From Sphingomonas sp. 3P27F8 (GTDB taxonomy: Bacteria; Pseudomonadota; Alphaproteobacteria; Sphingomonadales; Sphingomonadaceae), in NCBI RefSeq assembly GCF_005502745.1, contig NZ_SCNL01000003.1, forward strand, positions 186,001-250,000: a stretch of 64,000 bases of DNA, read 5' to 3'. Shown one piece after another: positions 1 to 10,200 of this stretch. Made by a program: the position numbers and the translations under genes. The notes beneath the pieces are model-generated. The model did no database searches. It was given only the letters and a program-made list of their open reading frames with translations, and was not told where the DNA came from. Position 1 is the first letter of the stretch. Each line of letters starts with the position of its first letter.

Positions 1-921
1 CAGGTGTCATCGGTGAGCGTCGACAAGCCGGCGCTCGGCAACACGCCCCCGCTCGACGTCAGCACCGCCGCGCCGGTCGACATCGTCGACCGCGACCGCT
101 GGTACTCGGTCTCGGCTGAGGACAATATCGACTTCGGCGGCGGCGTCCACGCCGTGCTGGCGGTGCGGCAGGATTGGACCAGCACGATCTATTCGTCGCC
201 GGGCCTCGCGCCAAACAAGGTCAGCTTCACCTCGCCGCGTGTCGGCGCGGTCTGGGAGTTCGCGCGCGGGCACGTGCTCTACGGCCAGTTCCAGCGCGGG
301 CTTTCCGCCAATAACGGCGTCAATCCCGATGGCACCAAGCTCGATCCTGAAGTGGGGCGGCAGTATGAGATCGGCTACAAGTTCCAGTCGGCGGACAGGC
401 GCTTCACGGCAACCGTCGCGGCCTTCGATCTGGTCAAGACCAATCGCGGCGACTTCACCTTCTTCCCGGTGATCCAGACGATCGGGCGTGCACGGTCGCG
501 CGGTATCGAACTCGATTTCAGCGGCGCGATCACGCCGGAACTCTCGGTGATCAGCTCCTACGCCTACACCGATACCAAGGTGGACGGTGGCCCTCTGAAG
601 TTGGCGAATACGCCCGAGCATGCGGCTAGCCTGTGGGCGCGCTACCGCATCATTCCCGGCGGCGTGATCGGCGGCGGTGCCTTCTACCAGGCCGACCGCT
701 TCGGGGACGTCGGCAACACGGTGACTCTGCCATCCTATGTCCGCTTCGACGCCCAGGCGGCCTACAGCTTCCGCCTGAGCGGCGCCAACATGACCGCGCA
801 GATCAACCTCAAGAACGTCTTCGACAAGCGCTACTATGTCTCCCAGCACCAGTTCTCGCCCGACTGGATTCAGCCCGGCGCGCCGCGCACGCTGACGGCT
901 TCTTTGAGGGTCGAGCTGTGA
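1..921 (+). CDS. TonB-dependent receptor, C-terminal part (5' truncated by window)
   Basis: The frame is open from the first base, so the gene begins upstream of the window; about 306 residues of C-terminal beta-barrel are present. The barrel shows alternating amphipathic strands, a motif resembling 'PEVGRQYEIGYKF', a typical 'LKNVFDKRYY' strand near the end, and a C-terminal tail ending in an aromatic/hydrophobic strand (ASLRVEL). This is the usual end of siderophore-type outer-membrane receptors that import iron or other metal chelates using TonB energy. The plug domain and TonB box are not visible. The stop overlaps the GTG start of the next gene, which makes this the upstream member of the metal-uptake run. 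The substrate cannot be told from the barrel alone. Confidence 0.9.
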   Translation, partial: QVSSVSVDKPALGNTPPLDVSTAAPVDIVDRDRWYSVSAEDNIDFGGGVHAVLAVRQDWTSTIYSSPGLAPNKVSFTSPRVGAVWEFARGHVLYGQFQRGLSANNGVNPDGTKLDPEVGRQYEIGYKFQSADRRFTATVAAFDLVKTNRGDFTFFPVIQTIGRARSRGIELDFSGAITPELSVISSYAYTDTKVDGGPLKLANTPEHAASLWARYRIIPGGVIGGGAFYQADRFGDVGNTVTLPSYVRFDAQAAYSFRLSGANMTAQINLKNVFDKRYYVSQHQFSPDWIQPGAPRTLTASLRVEL

Positions 922-1838
922 CGGGACTGGCTTCTCTCCTGAGGTTCGAGGCTGGCCTGCTTGCCGTCGCGCTATTCACGACAATGGCAGCTGCACAAAC
1001 GCCGGCAGGCGATGGGCAGGTCATTCCACTCTATGCGCCACACACCGTCACTCCGCTCGGCGTCCCGGAAACCCGGATAAAGCAGACGTCGGGCGACACG
1101 CTGATCTTCAATGTCAGCGAGCCGACGCTCGAACTGTTCCGGCCCGCACCCGGCCGAGCGAACGGCACGGCCATGATCGTTGCGCCGGGCGGAGGCTTCG
1201 TCGGGCTCGGCTATGAGGCCGGAGGAACCGACGTCGCCCGCAAGCTTGCAGAGCAGGGCATCACGGCATTCGTGCTCAAATATCGCACGATACGAAGCGC
1301 GCCCGATCCGATGCAGCTTCCACAAGTCCATCTCAGAGAGATGGAAATCCTCATGGCGCGCGCGAAGACAGGGGTTCCCACCGAGGCGCCACGCTTTGCC
1401 GGGGAGCCGCACGCGGTGGAGGACGGCGCGCGCGCCATGGCGGCCGTGCGCCAGCGCGCCGCCGAATGGGGCATCGACCCCAAGCGGGTGGGGTTCATCG
1501 GCTTTTCGGCAGGAGCCTTTCTCGCCGCCGATCTGGCGATCGGAGATAGAGCGTTGCGCCCGGACTTCGTCGCGCTGATCTATGGCGGCGTTCGAACCCC
1601 GGTCCCGGCGGACGCATCGCCAGCTTTCATCGCAGCGGCCGCGGATGATGAGTATCAGCCAAGGGACGCGGTGCTGCTTTACGACGCATGGCGGCACGCC
1701 GGCGCGGCGGCGGAACTCCATATCTATGAACGCGGCGGGCACGGCTTCGACCTGAAGCCGAAGGGCGCGACCAGCGACCATTGGTTCGAGCAACTGCTCT
1801 GGTGGCTGCGATCTCGCGGCCTGCTTCATCCGTCATGA
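918..1838 (+). CDS. Secreted alpha/beta-hydrolase (esterase/acetylxylan-esterase-like)
   Basis: About 306 residues. I start it at GTG 918, which overlaps the receptor stop (GTGA) and gives a clean signal peptide (hydrophobic stretch ending in AAAQ). An oxyanion-hole motif (APGGGF) lies near residue 92, the nucleophile elbow is GFSAG, and a downstream Asp (AADDEY) and His (GGHGF) complete a catalytic triad. This is the layout of the BD-FAE / xylan-esterase-like hydrolases. Sitting between receptor and PepSY genes it may hydrolyse ester-linked ligands such as tricatecholate-type siderophores, but that role is inferred from context only. A longer upstream reading in the same frame lies inside the receptor gene and is unlikely. 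Confidence 0.85.
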   Translation: MTGLASLLRFEAGLLAVALFTTMAAAQTPAGDGQVIPLYAPHTVTPLGVPETRIKQTSGDTLIFNVSEPTLELFRPAPGRANGTAMIVAPGGGFVGLGYEAGGTDVARKLAEQGITAFVLKYRTIRSAPDPMQLPQVHLREMEILMARAKTGVPTEAPRFAGEPHAVEDGARAMAAVRQRAAEWGIDPKRVGFIGFSAGAFLAADLAIGDRALRPDFVALIYGGVRTPVPADASPAFIAAAADDEYQPRDAVLLYDAWRHAGAAAELHIYERGGHGFDLKPKGATSDHWFEQLLWWLRSRGLLHPS

Positions 1839-1993
1839 CCTCTGACCGAGCCATATCGACTGAACCGACGCCTATCGAGGCGTCGCGAGAAGCACGAGCG
1901 TCACGCGGTCGTGACACGGATCGCGGTCGCCGAGCGGCGGGCGTTGATCCCACGCATCAACGCCGCACTCGCCAGCGCACCCAGCCGCACCGC

Positions 1994-3112
1994 ATGAGAT
2001 CGCGCACGCGCATTCTGCTACGACAGGTTCATCTCTGGCTTGGGCTGTCGCTTGGCGGACTATTCGCGTTGCTGGGTGCGACCGGCTCGGCCCTGGTGTT
2101 CTACATCGAGATCGACGGTGCGCTGAATCCAGCCATCGAGGAGAGGGTGAGCACGGCGGCACCGGGCTGGACCTCGCCGGTCTGGGATCGTGCGCTCGCC
2201 ACCGGGCGAGCACGCTGGCACGATCCGCATGGCAGCTGGTCCCTTGAAGCCACCGGACAAGGCGGTGCGATTCCGGCGCGCTACTACCCGTCGGATCATC
2301 ACAGCCATCACGCCGAGCGCGAAATGGTGTGGTTCTCGTCGGATGGGATTCGGGTGCTGCGCGCCGAGCCATGGGGCGGCTATCTGATGAGCTGGCTCTA
2401 CGAGCTCCACATGCACCTGCTCGCCGGCGAGATCGGCAGCCAGATCGTCGGCTGGTCGGGCTTCGCGATGCTGGTGCTTCTGGTCAGCGGCGTCATTGTC
2501 TGGTGGCCGCGCGGGCCGTGGCGCAAGGCGCTGGCTTTCAAGCGCAAGGCTCCGCCGATCCGCCGCCTGCGCGATCTTCACAAGCTGGCTGGCGTGTGGA
2601 GCATGGCCTTGCTCTTCATCCTGGTCGGCACCGGAGCACTATTGGCGTTGCCGACGGTCAAGACCCAGTTGCTGACCGCCGTCATCGCACCGCCTGACAA
2701 GGTGCCGGACCCGCAATCGGCGGCGTCGAGCGGCGTCCAGATCCCAGTATCGCAAGCACTGGCGGCTGCGCACCGTGTGGTCCCCGAAGCAAGGCTCGCC
2801 TTCATCGACGTACCCGGGATGGGGTCCGAGCCATTTCGCATGCGGGTGCAAATGCCCGGCGATCCGCACAGCCGATTTCCAAGCAGCTTCGTCTTCGTCG
2901 ATCAATATTCGGGCGAGGTACTGGCCGTGCATGACGTCCAGCGAGGCAATACCAGCACCACGACCGCCAAATGGATCCGCGTCCTCCACGACGGATCGGT
3001 TGGCGGCCTTTCGACCCGCATCCTCGCCATCATCCTTGGTTTCGTTCCGCTCGGTCTGTTCGTGACCGGGTTCCTTCACTGGCGTCGGCGCCTCGCCGCC
3101 CGCGCCCAATAA
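1994..3112 (+). CDS. PepSY-associated transmembrane protein
   Basis: About 372 residues of the PepSY_TM family. It opens with a conserved 'RQVHLWLGLSLGG' first helix, has further membrane helices near the middle ('LLVSGVIVWWPRG' followed by a basic loop) and at the C-terminus ('LGFVPLGLFVTGFLHWRRR'), and periplasmic PepSY-like stretches between. Family members are usually linked to TonB receptors and are thought to assist iron/siderophore reduction or release at the inner membrane. I prefer ATG 1994, where the family's first helix begins. An upstream ATG at 1835 overlaps the esterase stop (ATGA) but would add 53 Arg/Ser-rich residues unlike the family. A siderophore receptor follows 20 bp downstream. 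Confidence 0.85.
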   Translation: MRSRTRILLRQVHLWLGLSLGGLFALLGATGSALVFYIEIDGALNPAIEERVSTAAPGWTSPVWDRALATGRARWHDPHGSWSLEATGQGGAIPARYYPSDHHSHHAEREMVWFSSDGIRVLRAEPWGGYLMSWLYELHMHLLAGEIGSQIVGWSGFAMLVLLVSGVIVWWPRGPWRKALAFKRKAPPIRRLRDLHKLAGVWSMALLFILVGTGALLALPTVKTQLLTAVIAPPDKVPDPQSAASSGVQIPVSQALAAAHRVVPEARLAFIDVPGMGSEPFRMRVQMPGDPHSRFPSSFVFVDQYSGEVLAVHDVQRGNTSTTTAKWIRVLHDGSVGGLSTRILAIILGFVPLGLFVTGFLHWRRRLAARAQ

Positions 3113-3132
3113 AATGCAACAGGGAGTCTCTC

Positions 3133-5280
3133 GTGAAATCATCGCTAATCGCCGTCGCCGCGTGCTTCGTCGCCTCGCCGGCACTCGCCCAGAGTGACGA
3201 CGACGCCGATCGCCCGGAGCGCGATACGATCATCGTGACCGGCCAGCAGCTTGAGAAGGAGACCGAAGTCTCCGGCCGCCTGGGCCTCACCATTCGCGAG
3301 ACTCCGGCAGTCGTGGACGTAGTCACGCAACAGGACTTCCAGCTCCAAGGCGTTCGCACCGCGATCGAAGCGATGAACGCCGCACCCGGCGTCGCATCTG
3401 GCAACCTGCCCGGATCGATCGGCTCGGTCTCGATGCGCGGCTTCCACCGCGCCGTGAACTATCTCTATGACGGCGTGCGGATGGCCAATTCCGACGTCGG
3501 CCTACGCAACTGGGACGCCTGGTCATTCGAGCGGATCGAGGTCATCAAGGGTCCTGCCTCGGTCACCTCGGGCGAAGGCGCACTTGCGGGCGCGATCAAC
3601 TTCGTGCCCCGCCGCCCCAATCTGGAAGGGGCGAGCGGCGAGATGCTGGCCAGCTACGGCAGCTTCGACACCGGACGGCTCGCCGCCGACGCAAACCTGC
3701 CGTTGAGCAAGACCGTGGCCGTGCGCGGCGACGTCTCTTTCTCGCGCTCCTCGGGCTGGATCGACGATACCGACAGCCGGACGTTCGCCGCGACAGGGTC
3801 GCTTTTGTTCAAGCCCAGCGACCGCTTCTCGCTGGTGGTCTCGGTCGATCACTTTGAGGATCGGTTCAACACGGCCTATTACGGCACGCCGGTCGTCTCC
3901 CGCGCGGTCGCCCGTGACCCGTCCTCGGCCGTTTCCGGCAGTTCGGGCCTCGTGCTCGACAAGGCGATGCGCCGGACCAACTATGACTATACCGACGGCC
4001 ATGACGGGTCGAACACGACCTGGCTGCGCGCGCGCACCGAATATGCGCTGACCGACACGCTCAAGATCGTCAGCGACACCAGCTATTATGACAGCTTCCG
4101 CGACTACAAGGACGCCGACGAATATAGCTTCAACGCGGCGACCGGGCTGATCGGGCGCGGCGCGACCTATATCAGCCACGATCATCAATATTGGAACCAG
4201 CGGCTGCACCTTGCCTTCGACGGGCGCATCGGCGGCCTGCGCAACCGGTTCACGATCGGCGCGGAATATGGCGAGACCGACTTCTTCACGGTTCGCCGCT
4301 TCGGCACGGGCACGTCGCTCGACCCGTTCAATCCGGTGCGCGGCACATTCCCGGCCGACACACCTGCCAATTTCGACACCCGTCAGGACGTCACCGCCAA
4401 GGTCGATGCGCTCGCGATCTTCGCGGAAAACGCACTTAACCTGACCGATCAGTGGCTGGTCGTCGGCGGCATTCGCTATGACGATGTCAAGCTCGATCGC
4501 CGCGTCCTCAACGCTACTAGCGGCGCGGTCCAGACCTACGGCCAGAGCTATCACCCGATCTCATGGCGGGCAGGCACGGTCTACAGCATTACGCCGCGGA
4601 CCCAATTGTTCGCGCAATATACATATACCGTCACGCCGGTCAGCGGCCTGCTGTTTCTGAGCGCGACCAACGCCCGCTACAAGCTGACCACCGGCCGTTC
4701 TTACGAGGCCGGAATTAAGACGTCGCTCACCGGTAGCGGCGTTGAATTGACCGCCTCGGTTTACAACATCGAGCAGGACGACATCCTCACCCGCGACCCG
4801 ATCAATCCGGCCGTGGTGTTTCAAGGTGGTTCTCAGCGATCACGCGGGGCGGAACTATCGCTCAACCTGCCGGTCACGCCGGAACTGAACGTGACCGCAA
4901 GCGGCACGCTGCTCAATGCGAAGTATTTGCAGCTGATCGAAGCCGGGGGGCTCAACCGTGCCGGCAACCGACCACAGAACGTACCCGAGCAACTTGCCGA
5001 TCTCGTCGTTACCTATGCGCCCAAGGCGCTGCCGATAACGCTGGTGGGCAGCGTGCGCCACAATGGCGATTTCTATACCGAGACTGCGAACGTCACGAAG
5101 GTCAACGCATTCACGACGTTCGATGCGGCGGTATCTTGGAACGCACCGTTCGGTACGCTGACGCTGCGAGGGCGCAACCTGACCGACGAATTCTATGCCG
5201 ACTGGTCGGGCTATGCGTCCGGCCTCGTCTTCATCGGCGCGCCGCGCAGTGTCGAACTGTCATTCACTCGCAAATTCTGA
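3133..5280 (+). CDS. TonB-dependent siderophore receptor
   Basis: About 715 residues, complete. GTG 3133 follows an AGGGAG ribosome-binding site and gives a signal peptide ending in ALAQ. A TonB-box-like stretch (DTIIVTGQQ) is followed by a plug domain with 'SVSMRGF', 'NYLYDGVRM' and '[24 protein letters not shown]', the hallmark plug signature of siderophore receptors. A 22-strand barrel follows, with '[13 protein letters not shown]' and a C-terminal strand ending in Phe. Siderophore-type plugs import ferric chelates, but copper chelates are possible here because the operon continues with copper-handling genes. The superoxide dismutase gene follows after 23 bp. Confidence 0.92.
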   Translation: MKSSLIAVAACFVASPALAQSDDDADRPERDTIIVTGQQLEKETEVSGRLGLTIRETPAVVDVVTQQDFQLQGVRTAIEAMNAAPGVASGNLPGSIGSVSMRGFHRAVNYLYDGVRMANSDVGLRNWDAWSFERIEVIKGPASVTSGEGALAGAINFVPRRPNLEGASGEMLASYGSFDTGRLAADANLPLSKTVAVRGDVSFSRSSGWIDDTDSRTFAATGSLLFKPSDRFSLVVSVDHFEDRFNTAYYGTPVVSRAVARDPSSAVSGSSGLVLDKAMRRTNYDYTDGHDGSNTTWLRARTEYALTDTLKIVSDTSYYDSFRDYKDADEYSFNAATGLIGRGATYISHDHQYWNQRLHLAFDGRIGGLRNRFTIGAEYGETDFFTVRRFGTGTSLDPFNPVRGTFPADTPANFDTRQDVTAKVDALAIFAENALNLTDQWLVVGGIRYDDVKLDRRVLNATSGAVQTYGQSYHPISWRAGTVYSITPRTQLFAQYTYTVTPVSGLLFLSATNARYKLTTGRSYEAGIKTSLTGSGVELTASVYNIEQDDILTRDPINPAVVFQGGSQRSRGAELSLNLPVTPELNVTASGTLLNAKYLQLIEAGGLNRAGNRPQNVPEQLADLVVTYAPKALPITLVGSVRHNGDFYTETANVTKVNAFTTFDAAVSWNAPFGTLTLRGRNLTDEFYADWSGYASGLVFIGAPRSVELSFTRKF

Positions 5281-5303
5281 TCCTCGCCAAAGGAGCCAAA
5301 CTC

Positions 5304-6026
5304 ATGCGTACCATTACTGCCATTCTCGCCACTGCCGCTGCTCTGCTGAATCCGGCCATCGCACAGGCGCAACAGTCGGAACCCTCAGCTTCGCCGCAAC
5401 CGGCAGCGTTCAGCCTCCCGCCGCTTCCCTATGCCGCAAACGCGCTCGAACCTGCGATTGATGCGCAGACCATGACCATTCATCACGGCAAGCATCACCA
5501 AGCCTATGTCGACAATCTGAACAAGGCGGTGGCGGCCGATCCGGCATTGACGGGCCAGACGCTGGAGCAACTGGTTGCGCGTGCCGGCGCGCTGCCCGCT
5601 GCGGTGCGCAACAATGCCGGTGGGCATTGGAACCACAATTTCTTCTGGGCGACGATGGCGCCGCCCGCCACTGCGGGCCAGCCGTCTGCCGAACTGACAA
5701 AGGCGATCACCGCGCAGTTCGGATCGCTCGACGCGTTCAAGGCGCAATTCAAGGCGGCGGGCACAGCGCGCTTCGGTTCCGGCTGGGTCTGGCTGATCGT
5801 CGGCGCCGACGGCAAGCTCGCCATCACCTCCACCCCCAATCAGGACAATCCGATGATGGATGCCGCGGAGGTCAAGGGCACGCCGATCCTGGGCAACGAC
5901 GTCTGGGAACACGCCTACTATCTCAAATACCAGAACCGTCGCGCCGATTACCTCGATGGCTGGTGGCAGGTGGTGAACTGGAAGACGGTTTCGGATCGCT
6001 TCGCTGCGGCGACATCGCGTCGCTGA
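5304..6026 (+). CDS. Exported Fe/Mn superoxide dismutase
   Basis: About 240 residues. ATG 5304 is preceded by AAAGGAG. A signal peptide (ending in IAQAQ) and a short linker precede the dismutase fold, so the enzyme is probably periplasmic, unlike the usual cytoplasmic SodA/SodB of about 200 residues. All four metal ligands are visible: His in '[12 protein letters not shown]', His in '[10 protein letters not shown]', and Asp and His in '[11 protein letters not shown]'. It removes superoxide. Placement between two TonB receptors suggests protection of metal-loaded periplasmic proteins from redox damage. Fe versus Mn use cannot be decided from these motifs. Confidence 0.93.
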   Translation: MRTITAILATAAALLNPAIAQAQQSEPSASPQPAAFSLPPLPYAANALEPAIDAQTMTIHHGKHHQAYVDNLNKAVAADPALTGQTLEQLVARAGALPAAVRNNAGGHWNHNFFWATMAPPATAGQPSAELTKAITAQFGSLDAFKAQFKAAGTARFGSGWVWLIVGADGKLAITSTPNQDNPMMDAAEVKGTPILGNDVWEHAYYLKYQNRRADYLDGWWQVVNWKTVSDRFAAATSRR

Positions 6027-6059
6027 CCATTCCAGACACCATTCCAAAAGGGGGAAGGT

Positions 6060-8096
6060 ATGACACAACGATTCTTATGGATTCTCTTGTCGAGCACCAT
6101 GGCCGTGCCCGCAGTAGCGCAGGACCGCACGGATGATGCCGACATCGTCGTAACCGCCCAGCAGCGCGAAGAGCGGCTGATCGACGTGCCGATCACGATC
6201 GACACGATCGACGGCGCGGAGCTGAAGGAACGTCGGATCACCACGCTTCAGGAACTGTCTTTCGCGGTTCCCGAGTTGATCAATGTCGTCACCGGCATGG
6301 CACAGAACCGCGCGATGCTGCGCGGCGTGGGGGACGGCGGCGGCAACTTTCCGCAGGTCGGCATCTATCTGGACGAGATCGCTGCCGATGGTCCGCTGGG
6401 CCGCCCGCTCGACTTCCGCGCGCTCGATGTGGAACGGGTGGAGGTGCTGAAGGGGCCGCAAGGCACGCTTTACGGGCAGGGGTCACTTGGCGGCACCGTC
6501 CGCTTCCTGACCCGGGCGCCGGTGATCGGGGAGACAAGCCTGAGCGCTGACGCGGAGCTGTGGGGAACGAAGGGCGGCGCAGCGTCGCAGCGGATTACCG
6601 GCGTAGCCAATCTGGCGGTCAGCGACGGCATCGCTCTTCGCGTCTCCGGCATCTACGAGAATCTGGGCGGTTGGATCGACGCGCCGACAGCGGGCCGCCG
6701 TAACATCAACAACGGCGAGCTTTTCGAGATTCGTGTGAAGGGGCTGATCCACCTCACGGACAGCCTATCGCTGACGCCAATGGTGCAGATCCATCGCAAC
6801 GATGTCGGCTCGCTCAGCAACGGCGAGAATGCCGATGCCAATCTGATCCTGCCGGCATTCGCTCCCGATGCGGTGCAGCCCGCCTCCAACGATCACGAAC
6901 TTTACAGCCTGACCGCCAACTGGGACCTGGAAGGCGTGAACCTGCTCGCGGTCGGTTCCGCCTTCCGCAACGTGTCGCGCGGCGCCTTCTACAGCCCCTT
7001 CGCCGGCAATGGCCGGTTCCTCCGCTTCGACAATAACGACAAGGCGCAGAGCGTCGAACTGCGGGTGAGTTCGGAAAGCGATCGTCGTTGGCGCTGGGCT
7101 GTAGGCGGTCTGTACCGGCACGGCGATTACTTCTCGGACAACACGCTCTACCTGCTGGGGCCGGCGAACGGCACTGTCGGCACACCCGTCAATTTCCCCA
7201 ACATCGCCGCCATCAAGAGTGACAGCATATCGGTGTACGCGAACACCAGCTTCGACCTGACGGACCGATTGGAGATCGGCGGCGGCCTGCGGTACTTCTC
7301 CGACAAGGAGAAGGCTCCCTCGGCAAACCAGGCGGACCAGACGTTCGATTCCGTCGACCCGCGGATTTACGTCTCCTATCGGCTCGGCGAGCGCTGGAAC
7401 GTCTTTGCCAGCGTTGCGAAGGGCTTCCGCAGCGGCGGGTTCAACGTCGTCAATGCGGCTGTTCCGCCGTCGTTCGGACCGGAAAAGCTGTGGAGCTATG
7501 AACTCGGCACGAAGTTCAGCACGATGGACGGCCTGCTAACGGGCGAAGTGGCGGGCTTTATCAGCCGCTACAGCGACATGCAGGTGTCGACGATCGCCAA
7601 CTCGATCGGACTTGGATACACCGGAAATGTCGGCCGCGCGCATATCAAGGGGATCGATTGGTCGCTCGAGCTTCGCCCGTTGCCATGGCTGGCGCTGGGC
7701 AGCGCCGGCGCGCTGCTCGACACGGAGGTCGTGTCGGTTGCTCCTCGAAGCGCCTATGCGCAGGGTGATCGGCTCAACTACATCCCGAAGTCCAACCTCA
7801 CCTTCTTCGTCGATGCACAGGCAAACCTTTCCGCCAGCGTCCAGGGACGCGTGCGCGTGGACTATAATCGGCGCGGCGCGGGCAACGTCGCACAGCGCAC
7901 GGCGAGCCTGACGGCGCAAGGCGACAGGCTGGACCTGCTGAACGCCAGCGCCACGTTCGACTTCGGACGCTACACATTGGGCGTGTTCAGCGACAATTTG
8001 CTCAACGAGCGGGACGAAATCTTCCCGAACCCTGTGGCCTTCGCAACTCGCGTGCCGCCGAGGACGATCGGCATTCGAGGGTCGGTATCTTTCTGA
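6060..8096 (+). CDS. TonB-dependent receptor
   Basis: 678 residues, complete. ATG 6060 follows a strong GGGGGAAGG site; the signal peptide ends in AVAQ. A TonB-box-like 'DADIVVTAQQREE' precedes a plug with 'IGIYLDEI'-type and 'VEVLKGPQGTLYGQGSLGGTVRFLTR' motifs, then a barrel with 'KGFRSGGFN' and a final aromatic strand. The plug resembles the large TonB-receptor class that sphingomonads use for diverse substrates rather than strict siderophore receptors. It lies 56 bp ahead of mbnP, so a copper compound is a reasonable candidate ligand. That assignment rests on gene order. Confidence 0.9.
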   Translation: MTQRFLWILLSSTMAVPAVAQDRTDDADIVVTAQQREERLIDVPITIDTIDGAELKERRITTLQELSFAVPELINVVTGMAQNRAMLRGVGDGGGNFPQVGIYLDEIAADGPLGRPLDFRALDVERVEVLKGPQGTLYGQGSLGGTVRFLTRAPVIGETSLSADAELWGTKGGAASQRITGVANLAVSDGIALRVSGIYENLGGWIDAPTAGRRNINNGELFEIRVKGLIHLTDSLSLTPMVQIHRNDVGSLSNGENADANLILPAFAPDAVQPASNDHELYSLTANWDLEGVNLLAVGSAFRNVSRGAFYSPFAGNGRFLRFDNNDKAQSVELRVSSESDRRWRWAVGGLYRHGDYFSDNTLYLLGPANGTVGTPVNFPNIAAIKSDSISVYANTSFDLTDRLEIGGGLRYFSDKEKAPSANQADQTFDSVDPRIYVSYRLGERWNVFASVAKGFRSGGFNVVNAAVPPSFGPEKLWSYELGTKFSTMDGLLTGEVAGFISRYSDMQVSTIANSIGLGYTGNVGRAHIKGIDWSLELRPLPWLALGSAGALLDTEVVSVAPRSAYAQGDRLNYIPKSNLTFFVDAQANLSASVQGRVRVDYNRRGAGNVAQRTASLTAQGDRLDLLNASATFDFGRYTLGVFSDNLLNERDEIFPNPVAFATRVPPRTIGIRGSVSF

Positions 8097-8152
8097 AGAT
8101 GCACTCACCCAGCACCCGGAACTCATACAACAGACAGATAATGGAGAATGTT

Positions 8153-9007
8153 ATGCGATCGATCATCACTGGCGGAATAGCTTTGATTAGCGCTTCCATT
8201 GCCGTGCCCGCGCTGGCGCAGGCACAGCCGGTCCAAATACGCTTCGATGCCCGTGTCGGGAGCGAACCGGCGCGTTGCGACAAGGCCTATGCCAATGTCG
8301 GCACAGCGAAGGCAGGCCTGCGTTTCCAAGACCTGCGCCTATACGTCTCGGCGGTGAAGCTGATCGACGCCAGGGGTCGTGAAGTGCCGGTGACGCTCAC
8401 CCCTGACGATCAGTGGCAGAGCGATCAGGTGGCGCTGCTCGATTTCGAGAACGGTACCGGCAATTGCAACGGCAACGCGGCGACGAACATGGTGGTGCGC
8501 GGCACGGTGCCGGCGGGCAACTATCGCGGGCTCGTCTTCGACATCGGCGTCCCGCAGGCGGTCAATCATCAGGACCCGACGCTCGCCGCCGCGCCGCTCA
8601 ACGTGACCGCAATGACCTGGCCGTGGCGGATCGGCTACAAGTTCACCGGGATCGATCTGGAGACCAGCGGCGGCGCGGGCGGTCCCAATGCCGCTACCGG
8701 CTTCTCGATCCATCTTGGCAGCACCAATTGCGGTGAGGGCTCGCCAATGACCGCGCCGACGACACCCTGCGCCAATCCCAACCGACCGCACTATCGGCTC
8801 GAAGGCTTCGATCCCGCGAAATCCACCGTGGTCCTCGACCTCGGCGCGCTGCTCGCGGGCACGGACATCACGGTTAATGCGCCGAAGTCAGCATCGGGTT
8901 GCATGTCCTTCCCCGGCGATGGCGACTGCACCGCGATCTTCGATCGCCTCGGCCTTGCGTTCGACGGACAGCCGTCGGCCGGGCAGAAATGGGTGCGGGC
9001 GGAATAG
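8153..9007 (+). CDS. mbnP: MbnP-family periplasmic copper-binding protein
   Basis: About 284 residues. ATG 8153 has a GGAG site ten bases upstream, and the signal peptide ends in ALAQA; an in-frame ATG at 8141 would add four residues. Six cysteines follow (ARCDK, GNCNG, TNCGE, TPCAN, SGCMS, GDCTA), consistent with the disulfide-bonded 'four-Cys motif' family once called the metallo-mystery pair. A central 'MTWPWRIGYKF' segment matches the conserved aromatic block. In methanotrophs MbnP binds copper and one Trp is oxidised to kynurenine by MbnH; a Trp of the WPW pair could be the target here. The mbnH gene follows after 2 bp, which strongly supports the assignment. Confidence 0.88.
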   Translation: MRSIITGGIALISASIAVPALAQAQPVQIRFDARVGSEPARCDKAYANVGTAKAGLRFQDLRLYVSAVKLIDARGREVPVTLTPDDQWQSDQVALLDFENGTGNCNGNAATNMVVRGTVPAGNYRGLVFDIGVPQAVNHQDPTLAAAPLNVTAMTWPWRIGYKFTGIDLETSGGAGGPNAATGFSIHLGSTNCGEGSPMTAPTTPCANPNRPHYRLEGFDPAKSTVVLDLGALLAGTDITVNAPKSASGCMSFPGDGDCTAIFDRLGLAFDGQPSAGQKWVRAE

Positions 9008-9009
9008 CC

Positions 9010-10200
9010 GTGCAGCGCGCGTCGAATATCGCTCTGGCTGTGTCCGCGATGTTGATGCTGTTCAGCATCGCGCACGCCCAGCAAAGACAATCGGCGCTGC
9101 AGCCGATCGAGGCGATGGTGCCCAGCCGGTACGATTTCGGTCTGCCGGGATGGGCGCCCAAGCCGATGGAGCCCGCCGCCAATCCCACGACGGCGGCCAA
9201 GGTCGAACTGGGACGCCACCTTTTCTACGACAAGCGCCTGTCCGCTGACGGCTCGATGTCGTGCGAGAGCTGCCACCAGCAATCCCGCGCCTTCACCGAT
9301 GGGCGCGCGGTCGCAAGGGGCGTAACGGGCCAGTCGACCCCCCGCAACTCGATGTCGCTGGTCAACGTCGCCTATTTCCCGGTGCTGACCTGGGCCAATC
9401 CTCTGCTCAGGCATCTGGAGCAGCAGGCGCTGGTGCCGCTGATCGGCCAGGAACCGATCGAACTGGGTCTGGCGGGGAAAGAACAGGAGATGGTGAAGCG
9501 GCTCGCGGCCGAGCCGATCTATCGGCGACTTTTCGCCGAGGCCTTTCCCGAGGCCAATGGTGAAATCTCGCTCGCGACCGTCGTCCGGGCTTTGTCCGCC
9601 TTCGAGCGCTCGATCGTGTCGATGCGGTCGCCTTATGACCGCTACCGCTACGAAGGCGATGTCGATGCGGTGTCCGATGCCGCGATCCGCGGCGAGGCGT
9701 TGTTCTTCTCCGAACGCCTCGAATGCCACCATTGCCACAATGGCCTGAACCTTGCCGACACAGTGCTCCACGAGCGCAACAAGGCCGGGGAGATCGCCTT
9801 CCACAATACCGGCCTCTATAATCTTGACGGCAAGGGGGCTTATCCGGCCGACAACACCGGCATCATGGAGATCACCGGCAAGCCGGAGGATATGGGCCGG
9901 TTCCGCGCGCCGAGCCTGCGCAATGTCGCGGTGACCGGTCCCTACATGCATGACGGCTCGATCGCGACGCTCGATGGTGTTCTCGATCATTATGCGGCTG
10001 GCGGCCGGACGATCGCGTCGGGACCCCATGCCGGTATCGGGCGCACCAATCCCTTCAAAAGCTCGTTCGTGCCGGGCTTTACGCTGACGCGCGAGGAGCG
10101 GGCTGACGTTATCGCCTTCCTTAATTCCCTGACAGACGGGGCGCTGCTCCACGATCCGCGCTTCGCCAATCCCTGGCTCCGAAAGGACAAGAGCAAATGA
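9010..10200 (+). CDS. mbnH: MbnH-type di-heme cytochrome c peroxidase-family enzyme
   Basis: About 396 residues with a signal peptide (ending in AHAQQ) and two c-type heme motifs, CESCH about 75 residues after the signal sequence and CHHCH further on. The layout is the bacterial di-heme peroxidase/MauG family. The 'RAPSLRNVAVTGPYMHDGS' block is a family signature near the C-terminal heme. Partnered with mbnP, it is best read as MbnH, which modifies its partner instead of acting as a general peroxidase. I chose GTG 9010, just after the mbnP stop; ATG 8989 is in frame and would overlap mbnP by 19 bases. The stop overlaps copC (ATGA). Confidence 0.88.
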   Translation: MQRASNIALAVSAMLMLFSIAHAQQRQSALQPIEAMVPSRYDFGLPGWAPKPMEPAANPTTAAKVELGRHLFYDKRLSADGSMSCESCHQQSRAFTDGRAVARGVTGQSTPRNSMSLVNVAYFPVLTWANPLLRHLEQQALVPLIGQEPIELGLAGKEQEMVKRLAAEPIYRRLFAEAFPEANGEISLATVVRALSAFERSIVSMRSPYDRYRYEGDVDAVSDAAIRGEALFFSERLECHHCHNGLNLADTVLHERNKAGEIAFHNTGLYNLDGKGAYPADNTGIMEITGKPEDMGRFRAPSLRNVAVTGPYMHDGSIATLDGVLDHYAAGGRTIASGPHAGIGRTNPFKSSFVPGFTLTREERADVIAFLNSLTDGALLHDPRFANPWLRKDKSK

